Shown one piece after another: positions 52,681-61,298 of a stretch of 64,000 bases of DNA. Below the pieces are notes generated by a model. The model had not been told where the DNA came from and did no database searches. It saw only the letters and a list, made by a program, of their open reading frames with translations. The position numbers and the translations under genes were made by a program. How positions within the stretch are numbered: position 1 is the first letter of the stretch; every line of letters starts with the position of its first letter. Source of the stretch: Microvirga pudoricolor (GTDB lineage: Bacteria; Pseudomonadota; Alphaproteobacteria; Rhizobiales; Beijerinckiaceae); the NCBI RefSeq assembly GCF_016892705.1, contig NZ_JAFEMB010000001.1, forward strand, positions 1,178,001-1,242,000, written 5' to 3'.

Positions 52681-52986
52681 GGATTATGCTCCCCTTGCCT
52701 TTGTGCAGGGGCGAAACGTGACGTATAAAAAGGCGAGAATATGGCAGACCTATTTTCGCCTTATATTGCTTCACTTTTGGCGAAGCTTAACCATTCATTC
52801 AATAGCCTGAAATTGAGTATCATTTGATATGATGACTATCCTATATGTTACTTTGTTTAATTCATTTCTTCCTCGTAACGATCCGGGCGTCGGTCAGCGC
52901 CGCGCCGTCGCCGGGGCCTAGCCCGGCAACGGAGGTGTTCTAGTTAAACGCCCATCGCTTCACCCGCATCCACGAGGCCCCTTCCC
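52681..52986. other. AT-rich divergent control region upstream of the carotenoid operon
   Basis: This roughly 305-base gap is markedly AT-rich between about 52,735 and 52,870, unlike the GC-rich flanks. It separates the rlpA-like gene (minus) from the carotenoid operon (plus). A possible weak plus-strand promoter is TTGAGT (52813-52818), 18 bases, TATCCT (52837-52842). No gene or clear operator was identified. Confidence 0.5.
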
Positions 52987-54561
52987 ATGGCGCACCGATC
53001 CCCGGCGCAACCGTCACCCTCCCAGGGCCTCGCCGGAAGGGTCGCGATCGTGGGCGCCGGCCCCGGCGGCCTTGCGTCCGCCATGCTGCTCGCCCGGGAA
53101 GGCCTGCCGGTCACGGTCTTCGAGAAAGAAGGCGCTGTGGGCGGACGGACCCGCACGATCCACGCGCCGGGCGGTTACAAGTTCGACATCGGACCCACGT
53201 TCTTCCTCTATCCCCGCGTGCTGTCCGACATCTTCGCGGCCTGTGGCGAGAGGCTCGAGGACCACGTGGAGATGAAGCGGCTCGACCCGCAATACCACCT
53301 CGTCTTCGAGGGCGGCGGCGAGATTCGGGCGACGCCGGATCTGGACCGTCTCGAAGCCGAGATCGCGCGCCTGTCGCCCGCCGATGCCCGCAACGTGCGC
53401 CGTTTTCTGGACGACAACCGCGCCAAGCTCGAGGCCTTCCGGCCCGTGCTGGAACAGGATTTTTCCAGCCCCGCCGACATGGTGTCGCCCGCCATGCTGG
53501 CGGCGCTTCCGAAGCTGCGGCCCTTCTCCAGCGTGGACCAGGACCTCAAGCGCTATTTCGCCGATCCGCGCGTTCGCCTCGCCTTCTCGTTTCAGACCAA
53601 GTATCTCGGGATGTCGCCCTTCCAGTGCCCGAGCCTGTTCACGATCCTGTCGTTTCTGGAATACGAGCATGGGGTCTACCATCCGATCGGCGGCTGCGGC
53701 GCGGTGTCGGACGCGATGGCCAAAGTGGCCCGCAAGATGGGCGTCGACATCCGCCTGAACACGCCCGTCGACCACGTGATCTACGAGGGCGGCGAGGCGG
53801 TCGGCGTCCAGGCCGGAGGCGAGCGCATTCCTGCGGGCTCCGTCGTGATCAACGGCGATTTCGGCCACGCGGTGCGCCGCCTGATCCCCGAAGACATGCG
53901 GCGCAACTGGCAGGACCGCAAGATCGACAGCACCAAGCTGTCCTGCTCAACCTTCATGCTCTATCTCGGCATCGAAGGCGGCATGGGAGACCTCGCGCAT
54001 CACACCATCCTCCTATCGAAGGAGTATGAGCGCAACATCCACGAGATCACGAACGGCATCCTGCCGGAGGAGCCGTCGATCTACATCCAGCACGCGGGCG
54101 CCACCGACCCGACCCTGGCCCCGGAGGGCCACACGAGTCTCTACGTGCTCGTGCCGGTCCCCAACCTGCGCTGCGGCATCGACTGGGCCCGCGAGGCGCC
54201 GCGCTACCGCAAGCTTGCCCTGGAACGCCTGAAGCAGCTCGGACTCGGCGACATCGAGAGCCGCATCCGTTTCGAACGCATGGTGACGCCGGTCGATTGG
54301 CGTGACGAGTTCTCGGTCTTCGAGGGCGCCACCTTCAATCTCGCCCACAACCTCACGCAGATGCTCTATTTCCGGCCGCATAACCGTTTCGGTCGCAACG
54401 TCTATCTGGTGGGCGGCGGCACGCATCCGGGCAGCGGCCTCCCGGTGATCTACGAGGGCGCACGCATCACGTCGCGCCTTGTTCTCGAAGACTTGGCCAA
54501 GCGCCGGGCGGGACAGCCCCCTGCGACCGGCCGCAACGCCCTGCCGGAGGCCGCCGAATGA
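52987..54561 (+). CDS. crtN: CrtI/CrtN-type carotenoid (diapo) desaturase
   Basis: The 524-residue FAD enzyme opens with the dinucleotide motif VAIVGAGPGGLASAMLLARE and EKEGAVGGRTRTIHAPGGYKFDIGPTFF, has YHPIGGCGAVSDAMAKVARK in the middle and ends with YLVGGGTHPGSGLPVIYEGA, the carotenoid desaturase C-terminal signature. Members insert double bonds into phytoene or the C30 compounds squalene/dehydrosqualene at the membrane. With hpn genes downstream, a C30 substrate is favoured. It is the first gene of the operon and overlaps the DUF2141 gene by ATGA. The symbol is given by role analogy, since CrtI and CrtN cannot be told apart by motif alone. Confidence 0.85.
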   Translation: MAHRSPAQPSPSQGLAGRVAIVGAGPGGLASAMLLAREGLPVTVFEKEGAVGGRTRTIHAPGGYKFDIGPTFFLYPRVLSDIFAACGERLEDHVEMKRLDPQYHLVFEGGGEIRATPDLDRLEAEIARLSPADARNVRRFLDDNRAKLEAFRPVLEQDFSSPADMVSPAMLAALPKLRPFSSVDQDLKRYFADPRVRLAFSFQTKYLGMSPFQCPSLFTILSFLEYEHGVYHPIGGCGAVSDAMAKVARKMGVDIRLNTPVDHVIYEGGEAVGVQAGGERIPAGSVVINGDFGHAVRRLIPEDMRRNWQDRKIDSTKLSCSTFMLYLGIEGGMGDLAHHTILLSKEYERNIHEITNGILPEEPSIYIQHAGATDPTLAPEGHTSLYVLVPVPNLRCGIDWAREAPRYRKLALERLKQLGLGDIESRIRFERMVTPVDWRDEFSVFEGATFNLAHNLTQMLYFRPHNRFGRNVYLVGGGTHPGSGLPVIYEGARITSRLVLEDLAKRRAGQPPATGRNALPEAAE

Positions 54562-54965
54562 AGACCCTCGCCTGTCTCGCCGCCGCAGGGATGCTTGCAT
54601 CGTCCGCGTCCTTCGCCGCCACCCTCGTGATCCGGGCCGAAGGGGTCAAATCCGGCGAAGGCATGATCTACGCGGGTGTCTGCGACAAGAGCTTCGACGA
54701 GGCCACCTGCCCCTACAAGGACCGCGAGCCCGCCCGGCCGGGCACCGTCGAGTTGCGCTTACGCAACGTCAAGCCCGGCACCTACGCGATCGCGGTCTTC
54801 CACGACCTGAACGGCAATGCGAAGCTGGATCGCAACTTCATCGGATTGCCGAACGAGCCTTACGGATTCTCCAACGATGTGGGGCGGCGCGGACCGCCGA
54901 ATTTCGAGGGTGCGCTGATCACCGTAAAGGAGCCCTCGACCACGGTCGTGATTCCGGTACGCTAG
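54558..54965 (+). CDS. DUF2141 exported protein in the carotenoid operon
   Basis: The 135-residue protein has a signal peptide (LACLAAAGMLASSASFAATL) and one DUF2141 domain: GEGMIYAGVCDKSFDEATC, LRLRNVKPGTYAIAVFHDLNGNAKLDRNFIGLPNEPYGFSNDVG. The motif FHDLNGNxKLDxNxxGxPxEPYGFS is highly diagnostic. The function is unknown. It is predicted periplasmic and is coupled to crtN by ATGA, so a role with the carotenoid product (binding, transport or folding) is a reasonable hypothesis. Two Cys at about residues 42 and 51 could form a disulfide. Confidence 0.87.
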   Translation: MKTLACLAAAGMLASSASFAATLVIRAEGVKSGEGMIYAGVCDKSFDEATCPYKDREPARPGTVELRLRNVKPGTYAIAVFHDLNGNAKLDRNFIGLPNEPYGFSNDVGRRGPPNFEGALITVKEPSTTVVIPVR

Positions 54966-54996
54966 AGACCGCGCATCACCCTCGACGAGGCCTCTC

Positions 54997-56079
54997 ATGC
55001 TGTGGCACGCCTATGCTCTCCTGTCCCATGGCGGGGACCGCATCGGCCTGCGCCACGGACGGGCGGCGGGCCGTCCCCGGCTGCGACGGCGTCCGGACGA
55101 CGTGCTGCGCACCCTGGAGGGCATCGACACCGCCGTCTGGACCGCCAATGCCCTGGCGGCCTGCGCCGAGACCGGCCTGATCGAGGCCCTGGCCCAGCCC
55201 CAGACCCTCGGGCGCCTCTCCGTTCGAACCGGCCTGCCGGAGGATTCCGTTCGGATTCTCGCAGGGCTTCTGGCGAGCCTGGGGTTCGCCTGGGAGGAGG
55301 ACGGTCGGGTTCACGCCGCTCCGGCCCTGGCGCCCTTCACCACACCGGACGGCGCGGCAACCTTCCGGGCCGCCCTGCGCGCGCCCTTGCTGCAGGCCGA
55401 GGCGTTCCGGGCCCGCGCGGCCACGGGAACGCTCGCCCTCGACGGCTGGACCCACACGGACGCGGCCATCATCGACGCACAAGGTCTGCTGACGCGGCTC
55501 TGGGCCGAGCGGGCGATCCCGAAGCTGCGCTTCCTGCCGGGGCTCACCGCACGGCTGTCGGCCCCAGGGGCGGCGCTTCTGGACGTGGGTGCCGGGGCGG
55601 CCGGCCTGTCGATCGCGCTCTGCGGCGCCTTTCCGCACCTGTCCGCCGCCGCGCTCGAGCCCGCGCCGCAGCCCGCCGCCATCGGCGAGGCGCGGATCGC
55701 CGAGGCAGGCCTAGCCGCGCGCGTCGCCCTGCGGCGCCAGCGCGTGGAGCACTTGGAGGACGAGGCCGCCTTCGACCTCGCCTTCCTGCCGCAGATGTTC
55801 CTGCCGGACGCCATCATGCCGGAAACGGCCCGGCGCGTGTTCCGGGCCCTGCGCCCGGGCGGCTGGGTGCTCGTGGCGGTGCTCGCCCGCCGGGGCCACG
55901 ACGTCCCGTCCGCGATCAGCCGCCTGAAGAACCTGCTCTGGGGCGGCAATGTCCGCGACGCCGACGCGGTGCGGCCGAGCTTGGCGGAGGCGGGGTTCAG
56001 CCCCATCATCCGGGCGCCGGGCGGGGGCGCGTTCCGCATGCTCTGCGCCCGCCGTCCAATCCTGCGGGAGGCTTCTTGA
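54997..56079 (+). CDS. SAM-dependent methyltransferase of the carotenoid operon
   Basis: The 360-residue protein has an N-terminal winged-helix dimerisation region (NALAACAETGLIEALAQPQTLGRLSVRTGLPEDSV) and a class I SAM domain with AALLDVGAGAAGLSIALCGAFP, a late VLVAVLARRGHDV and AEAGFSPIIRAPGGGA. This resembles plant-type/CrtF-like O-methyltransferases. In C30 pathways methyl esters of diapolycopenedioate are known, so carboxyl methylation is a candidate role; this is inference. GAGG precedes ATG 54997. It lies 31 bases after the DUF2141 gene. Confidence 0.78.
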   Translation: MLWHAYALLSHGGDRIGLRHGRAAGRPRLRRRPDDVLRTLEGIDTAVWTANALAACAETGLIEALAQPQTLGRLSVRTGLPEDSVRILAGLLASLGFAWEEDGRVHAAPALAPFTTPDGAATFRAALRAPLLQAEAFRARAATGTLALDGWTHTDAAIIDAQGLLTRLWAERAIPKLRFLPGLTARLSAPGAALLDVGAGAAGLSIALCGAFPHLSAAALEPAPQPAAIGEARIAEAGLAARVALRRQRVEHLEDEAAFDLAFLPQMFLPDAIMPETARRVFRALRPGGWVLVAVLARRGHDVPSAISRLKNLLWGGNVRDADAVRPSLAEAGFSPIIRAPGGGAFRMLCARRPILREAS

Positions 56080-56158
56080 AGTCGTTCCGCGTCCGCCTAG
56101 AACCTGAAGAACGGGACAACGCGACGCCATGGGCTCCGTCCCGCCGGGAGGAATTTTC

Positions 56159-57694
56159 GTGAGCGCTCAAGGAACGTCCGTCGCGATCATCGGTGGCGGC
56201 CTCGGCGGCCTTGCCGCGGCCTGCGTGGCGGGAGCCCGCGGCCACAAGGTGACCCTCTACGACAAGAACCCCTGGCTCGGCGGCAAGGCGGCGGTACTGC
56301 ACGAAGGCGGCTTCCGGTTCGATATGGGCCCCACCATCCTGACCGTGCCCCGCGTGCTGGACCGCATCTTCGCGGAAGCCGGCCGCAAGGTCTCCGACTA
56401 CATGGATCTCGTCCGGCTCGACCCGCAATGGCGCTGCTTCTTCGACGACGGCACGCGCATCGACCTGCAGGAGAACATCGACGCCATGGCGCAGGCCATG
56501 GACCGCTTCGCGCCCGGCAGCAACGCCGGCAAGGGCTACAAGCAGTTCCAGGAACTGTCCGAGAACCTTCACGGCATCTCCGAGCGGTTCTTCTTCTGGA
56601 AGCCCGTGGAGGACCTGTTCGACACTATCAACATTCGGGCCAACATGAACCCGGGGACGTTGAAGGACGTGCTGTCACTCCGCATGGGCTCGTCGGTCGC
56701 CGGCACGATCCGGTCCAAGGTGAAGGACGACCGCCTCGCCCAGATGCTGGACCACTTCACGCAATATGTCGGCTCGTCCCCCTACGGCTCCCCCGCCGTG
56801 CTCTGCGCCATCGCGCACATGCAGGCGGCCGACGGCGTGTGGTACCCCATGGGCGGAACGCGCGCCGTGGCGGAGGCCCTCGTCAAGCTCGCGGGCGAGC
56901 TCGGGGCCACCTTCCGGCCCGACACCGACGTGGCCTCGCTGGCGATCGAGAACGGCGTCGCCACCGGCATCGTCACGGCGTACGGCGAGACCGTGCGGTA
57001 CGACAACGTGATCTCCAACATGGATTCCATGCGCACCTACCGCGAACTGGTGGGCGGCGAGGTGGGCGAGCATTACGCCAAGAAGGATTTCGAACCCGCT
57101 TGTTCCGGCGTGGTGCTCTATCTCGGCCTGAATAAGCGCTACGACCAGCTCCTCCACCACGACTTCGTGTTCTCCCGCGACCCGGAGGAGGAGTTCGACT
57201 ACATCTACCGCAAGGGCGAGCCCGCGCCCGATCCCACCTGCTACATCGCCGCCCCGTCGATGACGGATCCCAGCGTGGCGCCGGAGGGCGGAGAGGCGCT
57301 CTACGTGCTGGTGCATACGCCGTACCTGCGCCCGCACCACGATTGGTCGCAGATGTTCCCGGCCTACCGGCAGGTGATCCTCGACAAGCTCAAGCGCACG
57401 GCCGGCATGGCCGACATCGAGAGCCGCATCGTGTTGGAGCGGCACCTGACGCCGCAGGACATCCACGACCGCTACAAGGTGCTCAACGGCGCGATCTACG
57501 GGTTGGCGAGCCACGGCAAGTTCATGGGCGCGTTCAAGCCCGGCAACCGCAGCCGTCAGGTACAGGGCCTGTACCTCGCGGGCGGCGCGGCCCATCCCGG
57601 TCCCGGCATGCCCATGGTGATGATGTCGGGCTGGATCGCCGCCGATGCCATGGACCAGGACAGCAAGGGCGAGACCTTACGGAAGGCGTCTTGA
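56159..57694 (+). CDS. CrtP/CrtNb-type carotenoid oxidase/desaturase homologue
   Basis: The 511-residue FAD protein is a second carotenoid desaturase-superfamily member: VAIIGGGLGGLAAACVAGARG, NPWLGGKAAVLHEGGFRFDMGPTIL, VWYPMGGTRAVAEALVKLA and a C-terminus YLAGGAAHPGPGMPMVMMSGW. The second gene of a CrtN pair usually oxidises terminal methyl groups of a diapocarotene to aldehyde or acid. GTG 56159 has a strong GGGAGG six bases upstream and is preferred over ATG 56129. Its TGA is overlapped by the next gene (TTGA). Whether it desaturates or oxidises is not decided by the sequence. Confidence 0.83.
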   Translation: MSAQGTSVAIIGGGLGGLAAACVAGARGHKVTLYDKNPWLGGKAAVLHEGGFRFDMGPTILTVPRVLDRIFAEAGRKVSDYMDLVRLDPQWRCFFDDGTRIDLQENIDAMAQAMDRFAPGSNAGKGYKQFQELSENLHGISERFFFWKPVEDLFDTINIRANMNPGTLKDVLSLRMGSSVAGTIRSKVKDDRLAQMLDHFTQYVGSSPYGSPAVLCAIAHMQAADGVWYPMGGTRAVAEALVKLAGELGATFRPDTDVASLAIENGVATGIVTAYGETVRYDNVISNMDSMRTYRELVGGEVGEHYAKKDFEPACSGVVLYLGLNKRYDQLLHHDFVFSRDPEEEFDYIYRKGEPAPDPTCYIAAPSMTDPSVAPEGGEALYVLVHTPYLRPHHDWSQMFPAYRQVILDKLKRTAGMADIESRIVLERHLTPQDIHDRYKVLNGAIYGLASHGKFMGAFKPGNRSRQVQGLYLAGGAAHPGPGMPMVMMSGWIAADAMDQDSKGETLRKAS

Positions 57695-58530
57695 GTCGGA
57701 GCCCAAACAGGCCACGCGCCGCCCCCCATGGCCGCCGCCCGGCGGAAACCTCCCCCGTGACACGCCGCTCGGCCGTGATCCACGGGTTCATGGTGCAGGT
57801 CTTCCGGCGCTTCTTCAACCGGCACATGAACGCGCTGCGGGTCGCCCAATGGGGCGTGCCCGAGACGGAGGCGGGCGGCCCCGTCATCGTGTATTCCAAC
57901 CACCCGGCCTGGTGGGACGCGGCGCTCTACATCCTGGCCGCGGACCGCTTCTTTCCCAACCATGAGAGCTACGCGCCCATCGACGCCGCGATGCTGAAGC
58001 AATACGGCATCTTCGGGCGCATCGGCGCGTTCGGCGTGGATCTCGACTCGCCCCGGGGCGCCGCACACTTCCTGGCCGCGAGCGCCGAGATCCTCTCCCG
58101 GCAGGACCGCGCCCTCTGGATCACCGCGCAGGGCCGGTTCGGCGACGTGCGCGAGCGGCCCCTGGGCCTGAAGCCCGGCCTCGCCCATGCGGTCGACCTC
58201 GCTCCCGATTGCACAATCCTGCCCCTGGCCATCGAATACGCGTTCTGGCTCGAGCGCGGCGCGGAGGCCTGCATCGCCTTCGGGCCGCCGATGCGGGGCG
58301 CCGACCTCGCGCGGCTTCCCCGGGCGGAGCGTCTGCGCCACCTGGAGGAGCGGCTCACCACGACCCTCAACCGCCTGAGCGCCGACGTGATGAGCCGCGA
58401 GCCGGACCGTTTCCGTCTCGTCCTGGAGGGCAGGTCCGGCGTCGGCGGGTTCTACGATGCCTGGCGCAGGCTCGCATCCGCCGCGCGCGGACGCCGCTTC
58501 GATTCCTCCCACGAGGGCCGCGCCACATGA
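57691..58530 (+). CDS. PlsC-like acyltransferase of the carotenoid operon
   Basis: The 279-residue protein has acyltransferase block I IVYSNHPAWWDAALY (N-H-x4-D), block II FGRIGAFGVDLDSPRGA, block III-like LWITAQGRFGDVRERP and ILPLAIEYAFWLE. No strong membrane span is seen. The start is TTG 57691, overlapping the upstream stop (TTGA) and preceded by GGAAGG; GTG 57757 is an alternative. By position between oxidase and glycosyltransferase genes, it may acylate a carotenoid glycoside, as CrtO does in staphyloxanthin synthesis, though CrtO is of a different family. Confidence 0.8.
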   Translation: MSRSPNRPRAAPHGRRPAETSPVTRRSAVIHGFMVQVFRRFFNRHMNALRVAQWGVPETEAGGPVIVYSNHPAWWDAALYILAADRFFPNHESYAPIDAAMLKQYGIFGRIGAFGVDLDSPRGAAHFLAASAEILSRQDRALWITAQGRFGDVRERPLGLKPGLAHAVDLAPDCTILPLAIEYAFWLERGAEACIAFGPPMRGADLARLPRAERLRHLEERLTTTLNRLSADVMSREPDRFRLVLEGRSGVGGFYDAWRRLASAARGRRFDSSHEGRAT

Positions 58531-59633
58531 CCGACATCCTGGCCCTCGTCCTGCTGGCGCTCGCGGTCTTCCCGCTCCTCCTGGGCCTGATGAACCTCGC
58601 GATCCTGCGCGCCACCCCGCGCTACCGGCCGCACGGGGACGTCCTTGTGTCGATCCTGATCCCGGCCCGCAACGAGGCCGCCCATATCGGCCCCGCCCTC
58701 GTGGCGGCGCGCGCCAGCATGGGCGTGCCCGTCGAGATCCTCGTCATGGATGACGGCTCGACGGACGAGACCGCCGCCATCGTGCAGGCCCATGCGGCCC
58801 GGGACGGGCGCGTGCGTCTTCTCACCGCGCCCGCCCTGGAGGATGGCTGGACCGGCAAGGTCCATGCCTGCCACCACCTCGCGGAGGCGGCCTCGGGCAC
58901 GCACCTTCTATTCGTGGATGCCGACGTCCGCCTGGAGCCCCAGGCGGCGGCCGCCCTCGCCGGGCACGCACAGGCGAGCGGCGCGGGCCTCGTCAGCGCC
59001 GTGCCGCGCCAGATCACCCGCAGCCTCGGCGAATTGCTCACCGTGCCGACGATCAACATCCTGCTGCTGGGCTACCTGCCCATGGGCTTCATGCGCCTGT
59101 CCCGCGATCCGGGCCTCGGAGCCGCCTGCGGCCAGCTGGTCCTGGCGGAGCGCGAAGCCTATCGCGAGGTCGGTGGGCACGGAGCGATCCGGGGTCTGCT
59201 GCACGATGGGATCCAGCTCGCGCGGGTCTTCCGCCGCCGGGGCCACATGACGGACCTCGTTCTCGGGGACACACTTGCGTCCTGCCGCATGTATCGCGGC
59301 TTCGGCGAGGCCTGGGCGGGCTTCGCCAAGAATGCCCACGAGGGCATGGCGACCCCGGTCGGCCTGCCGGTCTGGACGATCCTGCTCCTCGGCGGCCACG
59401 TGCTGCCCTTCTGCCTCCTTCCCTTTGCGTTCGGCCCGGTCCTGGCCCTGGCGGCGCTGGCGTCTCTGTCCGCTCGCGCCATCGTGACGCTGGCCACGCG
59501 GGAGAACCTGTTGTCGATTCCCCTGCATCCCTTCACGATGCTCGTGGGTCTGGCGATTCAATGGAGCGTGCTCCTGCGGATCGGCGGCGCCCGTCGGGCC
59601 GGCTGGAAGGGCAGGCTCTATCCGGCGGGGTGA
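58527..59633 (+). CDS. CrtQ-like family 2 glycosyltransferase
   Basis: The 368-residue protein has an N-terminal membrane span, a GT2 domain (VLVSILIPARNEAAHIGPALV, VPVEILVMDDGSTDETAAIV, the DxD in HLLFVDADVRLEP, and GIQLARVFRRRGHM) and C-terminal membrane spans (ILLLGGHVLPFCLLPFAFG, LHPFTMLVGLAIQWSVLL). This architecture is shared by CrtQ and hopanoid-associated glycosyltransferases. It would glycosylate the carotenoid carboxylate or a hopanoid-like lipid. It overlaps the acyltransferase by ATGA and lies three bases before the hpnCD fusion. Confidence 0.82.
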   Translation: MTDILALVLLALAVFPLLLGLMNLAILRATPRYRPHGDVLVSILIPARNEAAHIGPALVAARASMGVPVEILVMDDGSTDETAAIVQAHAARDGRVRLLTAPALEDGWTGKVHACHHLAEAASGTHLLFVDADVRLEPQAAAALAGHAQASGAGLVSAVPRQITRSLGELLTVPTINILLLGYLPMGFMRLSRDPGLGAACGQLVLAEREAYREVGGHGAIRGLLHDGIQLARVFRRRGHMTDLVLGDTLASCRMYRGFGEAWAGFAKNAHEGMATPVGLPVWTILLLGGHVLPFCLLPFAFGPVLALAALASLSARAIVTLATRENLLSIPLHPFTMLVGLAIQWSVLLRIGGARRAGWKGRLYPAG

Positions 59634-59636
59634 GGC

Positions 59637-61298
59637 ATGGGGCGCACCGTCACCACTGGCAAAGGCCCACGAGACGAGAACTTTCCCGTCGCGTCCCTTC
59701 TGCTCGCGCCCGAGCGCCGCGCCGCCGTCCTGGCCTTCTACGGCTTCGTGCGCGAGGCCGACGACATCGCCGACGCGCCGGACCTCTCGGGTCCGGACAA
59801 GATCGCGCGCCTCGACGCGTTGGAGGCCGCCCTCCTGGCGGGCGATCCTGCCCATCCTGGCGCCGCCCGGCTTCACGCCGCCCACCGCCGGCACGGCGCC
59901 GGGATCGACGAGGCCAGAACCCTTTTGGACGCCTTTCGGCAGGACGCCGTGAAACGCCGCTACGCCGATTGGGGCGAGCTTGCGGCCTATTGCGCCCTGT
60001 CGGCCAATCCCGTGGGGCGCTTCCTGCTGCGGCTCCACGGCGAAGGCGACACGGCCCTGGCGCCCGCCGACGCCCTGTGCACGGCGCTCCAGATCCTCAA
60101 CCATCTCCAGGACGCGCCGGACGACCGCGCGGCGCTCGACCGGGTCTATTGCCCGGTCGGCTGGATGGAGCAGGCGGGCGGCGAGGAGGCCTTCTTCTCG
60201 CCCGGCAACGCGGCGCGGCGGCGGGCCGTGCTCGATTCCGTCCTCGACCGGGTCGATGCCCTCGTGGAGGCCGCCTCCGCCCTGCCGGAGCGCCTGCGCG
60301 ACCGCCGCCTGCGCGCCCAGAGCCTGGCCACCCTGGCGCTCGCCCGGGCGCTGTCCCGTCGCCTGCGCCTGCACGACCCCGTGCTCCGCCGCGTTCAGGT
60401 GAGCAAGGCCGATGTTCTGCGGGCTTTCGGTGCGGGCCTGCGCGGGCTGCGGCCCGTGGAGAGCCGCGACGCCGCCATCACGGCCGCCGCCGTGCGGCGC
60501 TCGGGATCGTCCTTCCGGCTCGGGATGCAGAGCCTCACCGACGAGCGACGCCGCGCCATCCACGCGGTCTACGCCTTCTGCCGCGCCGTGGACGACATCG
60601 CCGACGGGGCGGCGCCGGTCGCCGAGAAGCTCGCCTTCCTGGCGGCGTGGCGACGGGAGGTCGACCATCTCGACGCGTCGCAGACCCCTGTCGGCCGCGA
60701 GCTGCGCCGGGCCGCCGACCGCTTCGGCCTCCCCTTGGGCGAATGCCACGCGCTCCTCGACGGCATGGAAACCGACAGCGGCGAATCCGTCCGCCTCGCG
60801 GATGACGCGGCCCTCGACCTCTACGGCCGCCGCGTGGCGGGCTCGGTGGGCGCTTTGTCGATCCGCATCTTCGGCCAGCCCGAGGCCCACGACTTCGCCC
60901 TCGGGCTGGGACGCACCCTCCAGCTCGTCAACATCCTGCGCGACGTGGACGAGGACGCGGCCCGCGACCGGGTCTACGTGCCCCTGGAGCGGCTCGCGCA
61001 GGCTGGCCTGCGCGACGCGCCCGCCCGTGCCCTCGTGGCGGATCCGCGCTTCGCCCGGGTCTGCCGTGACCTCGCCGGGCAAGCCCGCGCGGGCTTCGCG
61101 ACGGCCGACGCGGCCCTGAAAGCCTTCGACCGGTCGGCCCTCAAGCCCGCCATCCTGATGATGGAAAGCTACCGCCGCCTGCTGGACCGGCTCGAGGCGC
61201 GCGGCTGGGGCACCCGCCACGGCAAGCTCCGGCTCACCGCAGGCGACCGCCTCCAATTGCTGACGCTCGCCGTCACGTTTCCCATGAGGACCGCCTGA
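59637..61298 (+). CDS. hpnCD: HpnC-HpnD fusion: presqualene diphosphate / hydroxysqualene synthase
   Basis: The 553-residue protein holds two complete squalene/phytoene-synthase domains in one frame. Residues 1-265 resemble HpnC: ENFPVASLLLAPERRAAVLA, first Asp motif VREADDIAD (D42-D46) and second motif ILNHLQDAPDD (D159-D163). Residues 280-553 resemble HpnD: SSFRLGMQSL, first motif CRAVDDIAD (D319-D323) and second motif NILRDVDED (D436-D440), with GRRVAGSVG and RVYVPLERL. In the three-step route HpnD makes presqualene diphosphate from two farnesyl diphosphates, and HpnC converts it to hydroxysqualene. They are normally separate genes. Starts three bases after the glycosyltransferase stop; its TGA shares a base with the hpnE ATG. 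Confidence 0.88.
   Translation: MGRTVTTGKGPRDENFPVASLLLAPERRAAVLAFYGFVREADDIADAPDLSGPDKIARLDALEAALLAGDPAHPGAARLHAAHRRHGAGIDEARTLLDAFRQDAVKRRYADWGELAAYCALSANPVGRFLLRLHGEGDTALAPADALCTALQILNHLQDAPDDRAALDRVYCPVGWMEQAGGEEAFFSPGNAARRRAVLDSVLDRVDALVEAASALPERLRDRRLRAQSLATLALARALSRRLRLHDPVLRRVQVSKADVLRAFGAGLRGLRPVESRDAAITAAAVRRSGSSFRLGMQSLTDERRRAIHAVYAFCRAVDDIADGAAPVAEKLAFLAAWRREVDHLDASQTPVGRELRRAADRFGLPLGECHALLDGMETDSGESVRLADDAALDLYGRRVAGSVGALSIRIFGQPEAHDFALGLGRTLQLVNILRDVDEDAARDRVYVPLERLAQAGLRDAPARALVADPRFARVCRDLAGQARAGFATADAALKAFDRSALKPAILMMESYRRLLDRLEARGWGTRHGKLRLTAGDRLQLLTLAVTFPMRTA

Noticed and set aside
58908-61256. 782-codon minus-strand frame across the glycosyltransferase and hpnCD genes
   Set aside because: It spans two well-defined plus-strand genes and reads as Arg/Glu/Gly-rich shadow sequence.
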